Shown piece by piece: positions 17,525 to 26,629 of a DNA stretch of 64,000 bases. Below the pieces are notes generated by a model, which saw only the letters and a program-made list of their open reading frames with translations, was not told the origin of the DNA and did no database searches. Source of the DNA: Calothrix parasitica NIES-267 (GTDB lineage: Bacteria; Cyanobacteriota; Cyanobacteriia; Cyanobacteriales; Nostocaceae); NCBI RefSeq assembly GCF_002368095.1, contig NZ_AP018227.1, forward strand, positions 968,001 through 1,032,000, given 5' to 3'. Position 1 is the first letter of the stretch, and every line of letters begins with the position of its first letter. Position numbers and translations under genes: made by a program.

Positions 17525-17606
17525 AGAAGAATTCCTGTTTATTATCTAACTAGTTCCTAATATCGTATTTAATAGCCAACCTAAACCAAGTTTATCTATA
17601 AATTCA

Positions 17607-18449
17607 TCACCTATCGCTTTTCCAAGCAACATGAAAAGCTGATAAATAAGATGTCTCAATAGTATCTCCCAAATTTCTCTGCAAAACATCTCTCAAATCG
17701 CTAAATAAATCATCTCGTTTTTGAGAATCCAACACAATATAAGGTGATAACGTACTCAACAAGATTAGATAATCATCAATACTGTAAGTGCGATCGCACT
17801 CAACACATTCAAAAACCAAGTCTTTGAAAAGTCCTGATTTAACAACGTTTTCCCCCAGTTCCCTGAGAATTCTTTCTGTAGTTCCCCTAGCTTCATACCT
17901 GGAAAGGGAAGGAACTTGTTTTTGATAAACTTCATCTAAGATTTGGTAAACTTCGTAGCTGGGTTGCGGTTCTTTGTTCCACAGCAAAATCAAGTTACCA
18001 TTATCTTTTAATGCTTGGTCTAGTTTGGGATATCCTACTTCCGGTGTCACCCAGTGGAAAGAAGTAGCAGCAAGAACGGTATCAAATATATTTGGTTGTA
18101 ATTCCCATTCTTCAAAAGTGGTATTGATAATTTCTACATTCTTAAATTCCGCACAATTCTGTCTCGCTAAATTGCAGGATTCTTCACTCGGTTCGAGACA
18201 AGTCATTGAGAAACCCAGTTTAGCAAACTCCGTTGTTGCAGTTCCAGGACCGCACCCTATTTCTAAAATCTCCGTATTTTCGCGGAGTTGAGCTAATTCT
18301 ACTGTACGATTAATCAATTCTTGGGGATAGCGCGGTCTGGTTCTGTTGTACGCGTCCGCAACTTTACTGTACCAGTTCTTTCTCTGCTCTAAACTGTAAT
18401 CATCTCGATAGTTTTTATAGATATTTTGGATTTGTTCAAAATTTTTCAT
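17607..18449 (-). CDS. Class I SAM-dependent methyltransferase
   Basis: About 280 residues from the ATG at 18449. An upstream in-frame ATG at 18524 would add 25 residues encoded by a CCAATTACCAAC-type repeat, so I prefer the inner start. Motif I is EILEIGCGPGTATTEFA, followed by LEPSEESCNLARQN and a motif II/III region DTVLAATSFHWVTPEVGYPKL, typical of Methyltransf_11/25 enzymes related to ubiquinone/menaquinone methylases. N-terminal YRDDYSLEQRKNWYSKVADAYNRTRPRYP is common in small-molecule methyltransferases. Substrate unknown; no operon partner. Confidence 0.88.
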   Translation of the reverse strand: MKNFEQIQNIYKNYRDDYSLEQRKNWYSKVADAYNRTRPRYPQELINRTVELAQLRENTEILEIGCGPGTATTEFAKLGFSMTCLEPSEESCNLARQNCAEFKNVEIINTTFEEWELQPNIFDTVLAATSFHWVTPEVGYPKLDQALKDNGNLILLWNKEPQPSYEVYQILDEVYQKQVPSLSRYEARGTTERILRELGENVVKSGLFKDLVFECVECDRTYSIDDYLILLSTLSPYIVLDSQKRDDLFSDLRDVLQRNLGDTIETSYLSAFHVAWKSDR

Positions 18450-18915
18450 GATTTTTAGATTGGTAGTTGGTAATTGGGGATTGGGGATTGTATTGATTGT
18501 AAGAATAATTCGTAGTGCGACCATCTTGGTCGCTAGAGAATATCTTAATTACGAAAGAACATCTTCCTTTATCAAATTTTGGTCGTTATAAACAAATGAA
18601 TTAGTTCCAAGGTAGCAATATGTTGCCACTACTATAGATATATTCCAATTACCCATTACCAATTACCAATTACCCATTACCAAATATATAAAGTTTTTGT
18701 AAAAATTCAGGAACAAATCACCTATTAAACTACGTCAAAACTCGTATACAAATATGCATGATAATATCATTGTTGTCTCCACTTAATTTAGAGTGTGGGA
18801 TAATGAATTCTTTGTATTTGATTGTTTTAAGGTGATATTGCTCGAAAAATAAAAGTTTTTATCAACTGTATTTTAAATTTAATATCAGAGACAAATCTTA
18901 ACTATTTGTAAACTT
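18450..18915. other. Intergenic region between divergent genes
   Basis: No gene. A tandem CCAATTACCCATTA tract occupies 18648-18682. The rest is AT-rich leader for the divergent methyltransferase and the secreted protein at 18916. Confidence 0.45.
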
Positions 18916-21432
18916 ATGACGGACAGAGGTAACTTTTCTATGAAAGCCACATCTAAAGGTAATTCTACTACAAATAAAGCACAGTTATTTGCTGCTTTAC
19001 TACTAACTGGTATTATATCTGTTGCGAATGAGTTCGCGCTACGAAAAAGTGCTATTGCTACTCCAGTGGTTGTCTCTACATCCCAAGATTACAAGGTAGC
19101 TAATAGCAAACAAGATATAGTTGTCAGTCAACAACAAAGTAATTCTCAAACCACAATTCAAGTGCAGAGACAGAATGTCAAAAGAAGTGGTTTACCTCTA
19201 AATGTGGTGAATGCTGTTACCAAAGATTTGTCTCGTCGTGTAGATATTCCTCAAGATAGATTAAGAGTTATCGCTTACAGTAAGGAAACTTGGCGGAATG
19301 GATGCTTGGAAGTACTCAAACCCGGTGAAATGTGTACTCAAGCTTTGGTTCCCGGTTATCGAGTTACGGTATCTGATGGCGGTCAAAGGTGGGTTTATCA
19401 TACAAATAGCAACGGACGCAATTTACGTTTAGCGTCGGGTGGTAATTCTGGTGACACTAATTTGCAATTACCGGACTCGATAAAATCGCAAGCAATTGCA
19501 GATGCTGCACAACGCTTGCAAAAGCCAGCTTCTGAGTTCTTTATCATGCAAGCACAGCAGAAAACTTGGAAAGATGGCTGTTTGGAATTAAGAGACGCTA
19601 ATACAATTTGTTCTCAAGTTTTAGTACCCGGTTGGCGAGTAATTGTTGGTACCAAAGGACAAAGTTTGGTTTATCATACTAACAAGTCCGGTTCGGTAAT
19701 TAAGCTGAATACTAAAGCGAGTGAAATTACCGATAACGGCTTACCTACTAAAGTCAAAGATACTGTTCTACAATCTGCATCTAAGTTAATCGGTAGTTCT
19801 AGAGTTCGGGTGAGCAGAGCAGAACAAACCACCTTTACCGATAGCTGCTTGAATTTAGGGGGTCCCGCTGAATCTTGCTTTAGAGGAAATCAACGAGGAT
19901 GGAAAATTACGGTCAAAGGTGCAAGACAAACTTTGGTTTATCACACTTCTATCGACGGTAATCAAGTTCGTTTAAATGTAAATGCTAGTGAATTAAGATT
20001 ACCTAGAAAAGTTCGTAGTGCTGTATTAAGAGAAGCAAGAAACATTTCTGGTTTATCAAATAGAACGATTAGAATCGTTTCCTTTAAACCAGCAAACTGG
20101 GGATACGGTTGTGAAGATTTTAGTTTCAATAATCCCTGTGACAGAACTGCTGTTTCTGGTTGGGAAGTAACCGTCAGCGGAAATTCTCAAAATTGGGTAT
20201 TCCTAAGTGATGGAACTGGAAATCAAGTTAAATTATCGAATCAAAGCAGTCAACCGCAGTCTCAATTACCTGGACTAGTTGAAGATAAGATTCTTAGAGA
20301 TGCTTCTCAATGGTCTGGTTTATCTCGGAGAAGAATACAGATTCTTGGAAGCGAGCGTAAAATTTGGAGTAATCCCTGCTACTTAACTTTCAATCGGATT
20401 TGCAACAAAGCTTTTATTCGTACTCCTGGTTGGATAGTTACCGTCAAAGCAAATAACCAAACTTGGATTTACCACGCAAACGATGACGCTTCAACAGTAG
20501 TCCTCGACCGTACCAAAAGCTTAACTCAAAGAGCAGCAGCAGCAATAAAAGGAGATGCAGCAAGACGTTCCCAACGTGCATCTAGCGCTTTCCAAATCCG
20601 GGTTATCGAAGTTGAGCGACTCAACGAAAGACAAGGTAACACCCTGATGATGAAAGCGACCTTATCCGACGGTAGAGAAACCTGGACTTATCGTTTTCAA
20701 CAAGACGGTTCGGATTTTGAAATTGATACAACCGCAAATTTGCCACAATCCGTGGAAAGCGCAGTATTATCCGACGTAAGAAACCGCGTAAGTAGTATAG
20801 TTTCTTCTAGAAATATCGTTGAAGTCGAGCAAAAAAGATGGAGAAATGGTTGTTTGGGTATAGTCAACGAACGCAAACGCCGCTATTGTTTTTATAGAAT
20901 TGTCGATGGTTATCGAGTAACCGTAAAAATTGGTTCGGAACTATTCGTTTACCATACCGATAGCAGAAGCAGAGTAATTTTAAACGAAACCGTTAGTCGA
21001 ATAGACGGAAATCAAAATCAAGCTACAGTAATACCTGTAAGAATCCCCAGAAGCGAACTACCATCACCATTAACAAGGGGAATAGTATTTCGTCAAATTA
21101 GCAGCGGTGGTTTTGCTGGACAAACCTATGAAACCATATTATTTGAAGATGGAAGGATAATGCGTTATCGCATGGGAGATATGAATGATAAGAGTCGTAG
21201 CGTTCGTCAAGCTTCTCGTCAGCAAGTAAACAATTTTCAAAGACTATTGCAACGACAGCGCGATGAATTCCGAAATATGAGCTATCCAGCTTCTAGAGGT
21301 GCAGCCGATTTCATTACCTATACACTAACTAGTCGTGATGGTACAGTTAAATTCAACGACACATCTCGTAATAATCTACCCCAAGATTTACTAACCGTTG
21401 TGGAAAACTGGAATCAGATATTAAGAAGTTAA
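18916..21432 (+). CDS. Secreted protein with seven ~85-residue repeats, mostly with a cysteine pair
   Basis: An 838-residue protein of a type I do not recognise. A hydrophobic stretch at 23-37 after a basic head suggests export (alternative start M9). From residue 93 to 690 I count seven repeats beginning LP..V..AV/IL.DA and ending G..VRL. Six contain the core W.(N/D)GC....C....GW.VTV....Q..VYHT with two cysteines 8-12 apart (130/140, 222/232, 311/321, 399/408, 488/496, 646/658), plausibly a disulfide in the periplasm. The sixth repeat (536-605) has lost both cysteines. Residues 715-838 form a different C-terminal domain (YETILFEDGRIMRYR). It could be an envelope protein or protease-inhibitor-like protein; no neighbour suggests a role. 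Confidence 0.75.
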   Translation: MTDRGNFSMKATSKGNSTTNKAQLFAALLLTGIISVANEFALRKSAIATPVVVSTSQDYKVANSKQDIVVSQQQSNSQTTIQVQRQNVKRSGLPLNVVNAVTKDLSRRVDIPQDRLRVIAYSKETWRNGCLEVLKPGEMCTQALVPGYRVTVSDGGQRWVYHTNSNGRNLRLASGGNSGDTNLQLPDSIKSQAIADAAQRLQKPASEFFIMQAQQKTWKDGCLELRDANTICSQVLVPGWRVIVGTKGQSLVYHTNKSGSVIKLNTKASEITDNGLPTKVKDTVLQSASKLIGSSRVRVSRAEQTTFTDSCLNLGGPAESCFRGNQRGWKITVKGARQTLVYHTSIDGNQVRLNVNASELRLPRKVRSAVLREARNISGLSNRTIRIVSFKPANWGYGCEDFSFNNPCDRTAVSGWEVTVSGNSQNWVFLSDGTGNQVKLSNQSSQPQSQLPGLVEDKILRDASQWSGLSRRRIQILGSERKIWSNPCYLTFNRICNKAFIRTPGWIVTVKANNQTWIYHANDDASTVVLDRTKSLTQRAAAAIKGDAARRSQRASSAFQIRVIEVERLNERQGNTLMMKATLSDGRETWTYRFQQDGSDFEIDTTANLPQSVESAVLSDVRNRVSSIVSSRNIVEVEQKRWRNGCLGIVNERKRRYCFYRIVDGYRVTVKIGSELFVYHTDSRSRVILNETVSRIDGNQNQATVIPVRIPRSELPSPLTRGIVFRQISSGGFAGQTYETILFEDGRIMRYRMGDMNDKSRSVRQASRQQVNNFQRLLQRQRDEFRNMSYPASRGAADFITYTLTSRDGTVKFNDTSRNNLPQDLLTVVENWNQILRS

Positions 21433-21630
21433 TATTTGGGTAATTGGTAGTTGGTAATTGGTAATTGGTTAAAGGTAAGAAGTTATAGTTAGTAGGCTTT
21501 TTAGTCTTAAATTTTAATCACTCATTACTCCTTACTCATAACTTCTTACTCATTACTCGCTATTCGCTACTCATAACCCATTACCCACTACCCATTACCC
21601 ATTCCCAATCCCCAATTCCCATTCCCTATC
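21433..21630. repeat. TAATTGG and CATTACCC/CTCATTACT tandem tracts
   Basis: Two short-repeat tracts, GGTAATTGGTA units just after the preceding stop codon (21437-21470) and ACTCATTACTCC / CCCATTACCC units (21520-21628), fill the space up to the GGCT-like gene. Confidence 0.8.
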
Positions 21631-21674
21631 TCTTTTGATATATTGACAAATGTAATAAATATTTCTACTGATAG

Positions 21675-22223
21675 ATGAGTAATCACACTCAGCGCGAATC
21701 TCAAAATCGGCAACAATTGCAGCATAAAGAACCGATGTTTTACTATTTTGCTTATGGTTCCTGTATGTGTCCGGTGGATTTAAAGCGTACATTTGGTGAA
21801 AATACTCACAATTATGTCATGGGTGCTGGGATTCTGAATAATTATCGTTTGGGATTTTACCGTTACAGCGCTTCTCGCAAATGTGGGGTGTTGGATGTGG
21901 TCAAGGATTCTAATAGTAGAGTACATGGAGTACTTTATCAATTACCTTGGCGACTTAGTGAAAGTTTAGATAAGCGTGAAGATGTACCCCGTGGTGGTTA
22001 TCGTCAGGAATTTGTAGATATTGATTTTCAAGGAAAAATATACAAAAACGTCCGCACCTATGTTGTGGTAAACAAACTTTTATCAGAAATTGCTCCCAAT
22101 GATTGGTATTTTAATGTTGTATTAAGAGGTGCGATTACCTGTAAATTACCTGAAGAATATTGTTGGGGTTTGTTTAATCATATGAACGGTTTGCAGTCGT
22201 CTCAATTATCAGTTATCAATTAA
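21675..22223 (+). CDS. Gamma-glutamylcyclotransferase-fold (AIG2/GGCT-like) protein
   Basis: 182 residues; an alternative start at 21735 (M21) places the YYFAYGS motif near the N-terminus, as in most relatives, and is probably the true one. Landmarks are FAYGSCM (substrate loop), GAGILNNYRLGFYRYS, HGVLYQLP and LDKREDVPRGGYRQ, where the glutamate after KR is the expected catalytic acid. The family converts gamma-glutamyl peptides or amines to pyroglutamate. The specific substrate here is not predictable. Downstream is a cluster of three palindromic repeat elements. Confidence 0.82.
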   Translation: MSNHTQRESQNRQQLQHKEPMFYYFAYGSCMCPVDLKRTFGENTHNYVMGAGILNNYRLGFYRYSASRKCGVLDVVKDSNSRVHGVLYQLPWRLSESLDKREDVPRGGYRQEFVDIDFQGKIYKNVRTYVVVNKLLSEIAPNDWYFNVVLRGAITCKLPEEYCWGLFNHMNGLQSSQLSVIN

Positions 22224-22235
22224 CAATTAATAATT

Positions 22236-22510
22236 TGTAGGGTGTGTGACGGTTACGATAATTGAGAAAATAAAACCCATAATTGGATATTACCATCACG
22301 CAGTAATTAATTAAAAATAATTATTTGTAGGGTGTGTGACGGTCACGATAATTGAGAAAATCAAATCCATCAATTAAATAATACCGTCACGCACCAATTT
22401 GTTAGAATAAAACAGTTTTCTCTTTATTTGCTAATCGCTTGGTGCGTGACGGCAATTTTTAGTTATTAGCTATGTATTGATAATTGATTGTAGCCGTCAC
22501 GCACCCTACA
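22236..22510. repeat. Three tandem ~70-base GTAGGGTGYGTGACGG palindromic elements
   Basis: Copies at 22236-22303, 22326-22396 and 22439-22510. Each has ends of the form (GTA)GGGTG(T/C)GTGACGG and CCGTCACGCAC(CCTAC). Copies 1 and 2 also share internal ACGATAATTGAGAAAAT. The third has the most intact right end (CACGCACCCTACA). They look like a small non-autonomous inverted-repeat element present three times in a row. No gene lies between them. Confidence 0.85.
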
Positions 22511-22512
22511 AT

Positions 22513-22587
22513 ATGATGTTTCAATCTGTTGATATGAACGACGACGGTTTGGTTTCTATGGACGAGTTAGCATCATTAACGATGTAA
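22513..22587 (+). pseudogene. EF-hand gene remnant
   Basis: A 24-codon frame, FQSVDMNDDGLVSMDELASL, whose 12-residue loop DMNDDGLVSMDE fits the EF-hand calcium-binding consensus exactly (D1, N3, D5, G6, hydrophobic at 8, E12), with a partial exiting helix and a stop. The rest of an EF-hand protein is absent: the palindromic element ends two bases before the ATG. It is most simply the 3' remnant of a calcium-binding protein gene cut by the repeat array. A very short peptide cannot be excluded. Confidence 0.6.
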
Positions 22588-22831
22588 TTTATTTTTTCTT
22601 ATATATACATCAATAATTAAAATCCCTATCCCCTATTCCCTAATTCTCATTAATCTCTACCTAAAGAATGAGGACGAAAAGATTAAAAAGGGAGTATACA
22701 ATTGAGATGAGTAATCAAATACTATTCTAATGATTAAAATACGTAAAAATAAAAATAATAGGAAGAATACGGATTTTATGTAGATTGTATTGAACAACTT
22801 AAGTAAATAAGGATAAATAATATAAATTCCT

Positions 22832-24778
22832 ATGGTAAATACTCCTCCATCTCAAGCTAGTAGCGCTCAATATAAAGTTGAAGATGCTCAAGCGGAAGTT
22901 GAAGTAATTGTTGAAACTCCAGATTCTGATGCCGATATTGACCTGGAGTTTCTCTATACTAGGGATATTGAATTTCGCCAGGAAACAATTTATTTTATTG
23001 TTGTTGACCGCTTCCACGATGGCAATCCTAAGAATAATAAAGGGTTTAATTCGGAACTTTATGACCCCGATAGGGAAGAATGGGGTAAGTATTGGGGTGG
23101 AGATTTACAAGGAATTATTGATAAGTTAGATTATTTGAAAAATCTGGGAGTTACCGCTATTTGGTTGACTCCTTTATTTGAGCAAGTAGAAGAATTATTT
23201 ATCGAAAGTGCGGCTATTCATGGTTATTGGACGAAGGATTTTAAACGGTTGAATCCTCGGTTTATTGCACCCGACGATGAACCTTCTCTGAATAAAACTC
23301 AAGATTCTAGAAATACTGATTTTGATAGATTAATTGAAGAATTGCACAATCGCAATATGAAGTTGATATTAGATATTGTGTGCAATCATAGCAGTCCCGA
23401 TACTGGTGGTAGTAAAGGTGAACTGTATGATGATGGGGTAAAAATTGCCGATTTCAACGATGATAAAAACAATTGGTACCATCATTATGGTGAAGTTAGC
23501 GATTGGGAAAATGAATGGCAGGTACAAAACTGCGAATTGGCGGGTTTAGCAACTTTTAATGAGAATAATATTCAATACAGAAGCTATATTAAATCAGCAA
23601 TTAAACAGTGGTTGGATAGAGGAGTTGATGCTTTACGGGTAGATACAGTTAAGCATATGCCAATTTGGTTTTGGCAGGAGTTTAACAGCGAAATGTATAA
23701 CCACAAACCAGATGTATTTATTTTTGGTGAATGGATTTACAGTCGTCCGGATGACGAGCGCTCGGTAGAATTCGCCAATAATTCCGGGATGACTATCCTA
23801 GATTTTGGATTGTGTATGGCACTCCGTCAAGCCCTAGCAATGAACGATGAATCTGGGTTTTATTTGGTAAATGATATCTTGAAGCAGGACTATCGCTACA
23901 ACGGTTCGCGGGAATTGATAACATTTATCGATAACCACGATATGCATCGCTTCCAAAGTCTCAACCCAGACAACGATACTTTGCGTTTAGCGATTGATTT
24001 TTTAATGACCAGTCGGGGAATTCCCTGCTTGTTTTACGGTACCGAACAATATCTGCACAACGATACTAACGCTGACGATAACATCTACGGAAACAACGAC
24101 CCCTACAACCGTCCGATGATGGACAAATGGGATACCGAAACCGATGTTTATTGGGACGTGAGGAAGCTTTCGGGGTTACGTCGTTTAAATCCTGCGGTAT
24201 CGATGGGTAGTCAATGGGAAAAATATATTACACCAGATACTTTCTGTTACGTGCGTCGTTACAATGGTTCTCGCTGTTTCGTAGCTTTGAATCGAGGTGA
24301 TACCGTAACTGTAGAAGAAGTAGATACCGAATTACCGGATAGAGAGCATACTTGTGTATTGACCGGACGTAAATTTGAAGTTGTAGATGGGAAGATTATT
24401 AATTTAGAATTAAATCCAAAAGAAGCGATAGTTATTAGTCATGTAGGGGAAAGATTAAAAGCGCAAACATTAGTTAGAGCGCAATTAAATGGAGTACGAA
24501 CCCAACCAGGTGAAAGACTAGTTGTAATTGGTGATTGTCCGGAATTGGGTAATTGGGATATTAAGAAAGCATATCCATTAGAATACATTAATTCAAATAC
24601 TTGGTTTGCTGAAATTCCCTTTAACGAAAGCGCTGGGAAACTAATCAGTTATAAATATGTAATCTTGCGAGAAGGGATTTCACCATTACGAGAAAACTTG
24701 CTTGCTCGTCGCTGGGTAATTGCGAGTGAAGGTACCGTTAAGTGGAGAGATACATGGGCTTCGGGGAGGGAGTCCTAA
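22832..24778 (+). CDS. GH13 alpha-amylase family enzyme with C-terminal CBM20
   Basis: 648 residues, no signal peptide, so probably intracellular and acting on glycogen or maltodextrins. The (beta/alpha)8 barrel shows conserved regions DIVCNHSS (181-188), GVDALRVDTVKH with nucleophile D271, FIFGEW with acid/base E300 and FIDNHD with D370. Domain C follows to about residue 540. Residues ~545-642 form a CBM20 starch-binding module (GERLVVIGDCPELGNWD, YKYVI, VKWRDTW). This layout resembles cyclodextrin glucanotransferases and maltogenic amylases; product specificity cannot be assigned. The N-terminal 40 residues are acidic and unusual. It is followed by a large tandem-repeat element. Confidence 0.92.
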   Translation: MVNTPPSQASSAQYKVEDAQAEVEVIVETPDSDADIDLEFLYTRDIEFRQETIYFIVVDRFHDGNPKNNKGFNSELYDPDREEWGKYWGGDLQGIIDKLDYLKNLGVTAIWLTPLFEQVEELFIESAAIHGYWTKDFKRLNPRFIAPDDEPSLNKTQDSRNTDFDRLIEELHNRNMKLILDIVCNHSSPDTGGSKGELYDDGVKIADFNDDKNNWYHHYGEVSDWENEWQVQNCELAGLATFNENNIQYRSYIKSAIKQWLDRGVDALRVDTVKHMPIWFWQEFNSEMYNHKPDVFIFGEWIYSRPDDERSVEFANNSGMTILDFGLCMALRQALAMNDESGFYLVNDILKQDYRYNGSRELITFIDNHDMHRFQSLNPDNDTLRLAIDFLMTSRGIPCLFYGTEQYLHNDTNADDNIYGNNDPYNRPMMDKWDTETDVYWDVRKLSGLRRLNPAVSMGSQWEKYITPDTFCYVRRYNGSRCFVALNRGDTVTVEEVDTELPDREHTCVLTGRKFEVVDGKIINLELNPKEAIVISHVGERLKAQTLVRAQLNGVRTQPGERLVVIGDCPELGNWDIKKAYPLEYINSNTWFAEIPFNESAGKLISYKYVILREGISPLRENLLARRWVIASEGTVKWRDTWASGRES

Positions 24779-24780
24779 CA

Positions 24781-25180
24781 GTTCGTAGTTGCGCTTTAGC
24801 GCCAAACCCATTTAATGCGTAGCTACAATTTAACACTAAACTAAATTAGTTTGTACTTACAATTTAGCGCCAAATCTATTTAATTTGTAGCTACAACTTA
24901 ACAATAAAATAAATTCGTTTATACTTACAATTTAGCCCCAGAGCTAGTTAATTCGTAGCTACAATTTAGCGTTAAAATCAATTCGTTTATACTTACAATT
25001 TAGGACCAAAACTAGTTTATTTATAGCTACAATTTAACAATAAAATAAATTAGTTTGTACTTACAATTTAGCGCCAAAACTAGTTTATTTATAGCTACAA
25101 TTTAACACTAAACTAAATTAGTTCGTACTTACACTCTAACCTTAAAATAAGTGTTTTGGCGCTGAAGCGCAACTACGAAC
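24781..25180. repeat. 400-base inverted-repeat-bounded tandem array (~68-base unit, 5 copies)
   Basis: The ends are inverted copies of each other: GTTCGTAGTTGCGCTTTAGC... at the left (24781-24806) and ...GCGCAACTACGAAC at the right (25154-25180). Between them are five tandem ~68-base units, each with GTAGCTACAATTTAAC or a variant, then ACTAAATTAG, GTACTTACAATTTAGC and GCCAAA. GTAGCTAC or TAGCTAC marks recur near 24819, 24887, 24953, 25022 and 25090. There is no coding potential. It looks like a non-autonomous element whose interior has been amplified. Confidence 0.85.
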
Positions 25181-25264
25181 GAAATATATTTTCAAGAAGG
25201 AAATTGGGGTGACAATTATAAGGAATTAGGAATCAGCTTTTTTCTTATTTTGAAGCACTTTCAA

Positions 25265-25675
25265 CTATCCAAAAACTTCTTCAGCAGTCAAAATCAAATC
25301 AATTCCTTTTAATACTTGAAGTTGAGTACTACCCCGACACATTTTTGGTTCCTGTTGCGGAATAAAAATTAATATTGAATAATCGTCCGGGTCTATTAAC
25401 CATCCTAAACGACAACCATTTTGCAAACAATGTAATATATTATCAATTACTCGGGTTGCTTTTTGGTCGGGAGAAAGAATTTCAATTGTCCAATCGGGTG
25501 GTTGCTCAAAATTATCAACTGGTTCGCCAATTTCGTTGAGTTGAATTCGATTCCAAGCTACAACAGCAACATCAGGAACAACTGAACGTCCAGCAAAGGT
25601 ACAGCGCAATTCTGGCAGTGCGGTATATTCCTTGTTAGAGAATATGCTGGATATGGGATTGGTTAAATAGTATGA
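25265..25675 (-). pseudogene. 5'-truncated Uma2 family (DUF820) endonuclease-like gene
   Basis: The frame encodes the C-terminal two thirds of a Uma2 protein: ALPELRCTFAGRSVVPDVAVVAW, then DWTIEILSPDQKATRVIDNILHCLQNGCRLGWLIDPD and a closing TAEEVFG. Uma2 proteins are usually near 190 residues with a PD-(D/E)XK nuclease-like core; the two acidic/lysine positions in PDVAVVAW and EILSPDQ are kept. Upstream the frame stays open to about 25675 without an ATG, then meets a stop inside the gene at 25684. The first ~60 residues are therefore gone; a TTG at 25609 could only start a fragment. Uma2 genes are abundant in cyanobacteria and decay often. Confidence 0.75.
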
Positions 25676-25683
25676 GTTTGATA

Positions 25684-26358
25684 CTAAAGTTTCACAAAAT
25701 CAACTCTCACAAAAAGTGATTTTGATAATTTTGTATGTCCATTTTCCTTAAAGTATGGCATATAATCACAACTAGGTAGCCAAGCATTTTGACTAATAAA
25801 AAAATCATTTAAGAACTTCTCTTCATTCTTCACTTCATCATCGGAAGCATTTCTAATATTGCTGCAAAATGAAAATACATAGTCTCTCTCATCATCTCTA
25901 ATATCACCATAATTATAGTGACTTTGTAAATCAAATTCTTCTCCAGATTCTTCTGCAAATCTAGCCATCTCTTTATAATAATCAATACTGAAACAATAGC
26001 CTTCTATCTTGATATCATTTCTAAAAAAAGTATAGCCTTGACACCCCGATGTTTTCTCATATTCATAATAAATGGTATAAGTTTTCAAAATTTTAGATAT
26101 TTTTTGAGAAAAACCGCTTTTACAAGCTCCATATTCAAACATCGTCCAATCATGACCAAAATATTGCCATACTAAATAACCGTAATCAGAACGTTCTGAA
26201 AAATTGGCATATAAATCTTTGATAACGGTTGTTGATTTTAATTTAGCCAGGGTTGAACTTACTTCATCAATTCCAGCTTTTACTAAAATATAACCGAAGG
26301 AACAAGGGTAATCATTTAAATCAAAACCGCGTTTGTTTTCTATTTCTGATGCTTCCAT
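25684..26358 (-). CDS. Hypothetical protein downstream of a toxin-antitoxin pair
   Basis: 224 residues from the ATG at 26358. A longer frame to 26403 would overlap the toxin gene, so I prefer the inner start, just after the toxin stop. The protein is soluble, rich in aromatic and acidic residues (DYGYLVWQYFGHDWTMFEYG, EEFDLQSHYNYGDIRDDERDYVF), without recognised motifs. Its position directly behind the toxin gene in the same direction suggests co-transcription, but a functional link is only a guess. Its 3' end overlaps the lost N-terminal region of the Uma2 remnant, so it may have replaced that segment. Confidence 0.55.
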   Translation of the reverse strand: MEASEIENKRGFDLNDYPCSFGYILVKAGIDEVSSTLAKLKSTTVIKDLYANFSERSDYGYLVWQYFGHDWTMFEYGACKSGFSQKISKILKTYTIYYEYEKTSGCQGYTFFRNDIKIEGYCFSIDYYKEMARFAEESGEEFDLQSHYNYGDIRDDERDYVFSFCSNIRNASDDEVKNEEKFLNDFFISQNAWLPSCDYMPYFKENGHTKLSKSLFVRVDFVKL

Positions 26359-26365
26359 AACCAGA

Positions 26366-26629
26366 TTACCCAAAGAATTTCTCGTAATCGTCATGGCTAC
26401 CAATCCAAAACCAAGTTACAGTATCACCTTCAAGAATACCAAGCGCTCGATAATTAAGAGTAATCCGTGCAGACCAAATATCTTCATCACTATTTATGCA
26501 TTTGAAATGTAAAGACGGATGAAAAGGATTATCTTTCCATAAATGATAAGCTTTTCTTGCACTAAGTCTAGTTTTTTCATCAAGTTCGCGATAACCTTCC
26601 CAAAAAGAAGGAAGCGTTGCTGAATTCAT
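26366..26629 (-). CDS. RelE/ParE-superfamily toxin
   Basis: 87 residues with the compact RelE/ParE-like pattern: SFWEGYRELDEKTRLSARKAYHLWKDNPFHPSLHFKCI, then WSARITLNYRALGILEGDTVTWFWIGSHDDYEKFF. The core R.T..YRALG and final HDDYEKF are typical of cyanobacterial HigB/ParE-like toxins that act on mRNA at the ribosome or on gyrase. It overlaps the antitoxin gene by four bases (ATGA type), indicating translational coupling. The exact target cannot be inferred. Confidence 0.85.
   Translation of the reverse strand: MNSATLPSFWEGYRELDEKTRLSARKAYHLWKDNPFHPSLHFKCINSDEDIWSARITLNYRALGILEGDTVTWFWIGSHDDYEKFFG

Noticed and set aside
18450-18524. Upstream start of the methyltransferase
   Set aside because: The extra 25 codons are repeat-derived (CCAATTACC units) and precede a normal methyltransferase N-terminus.
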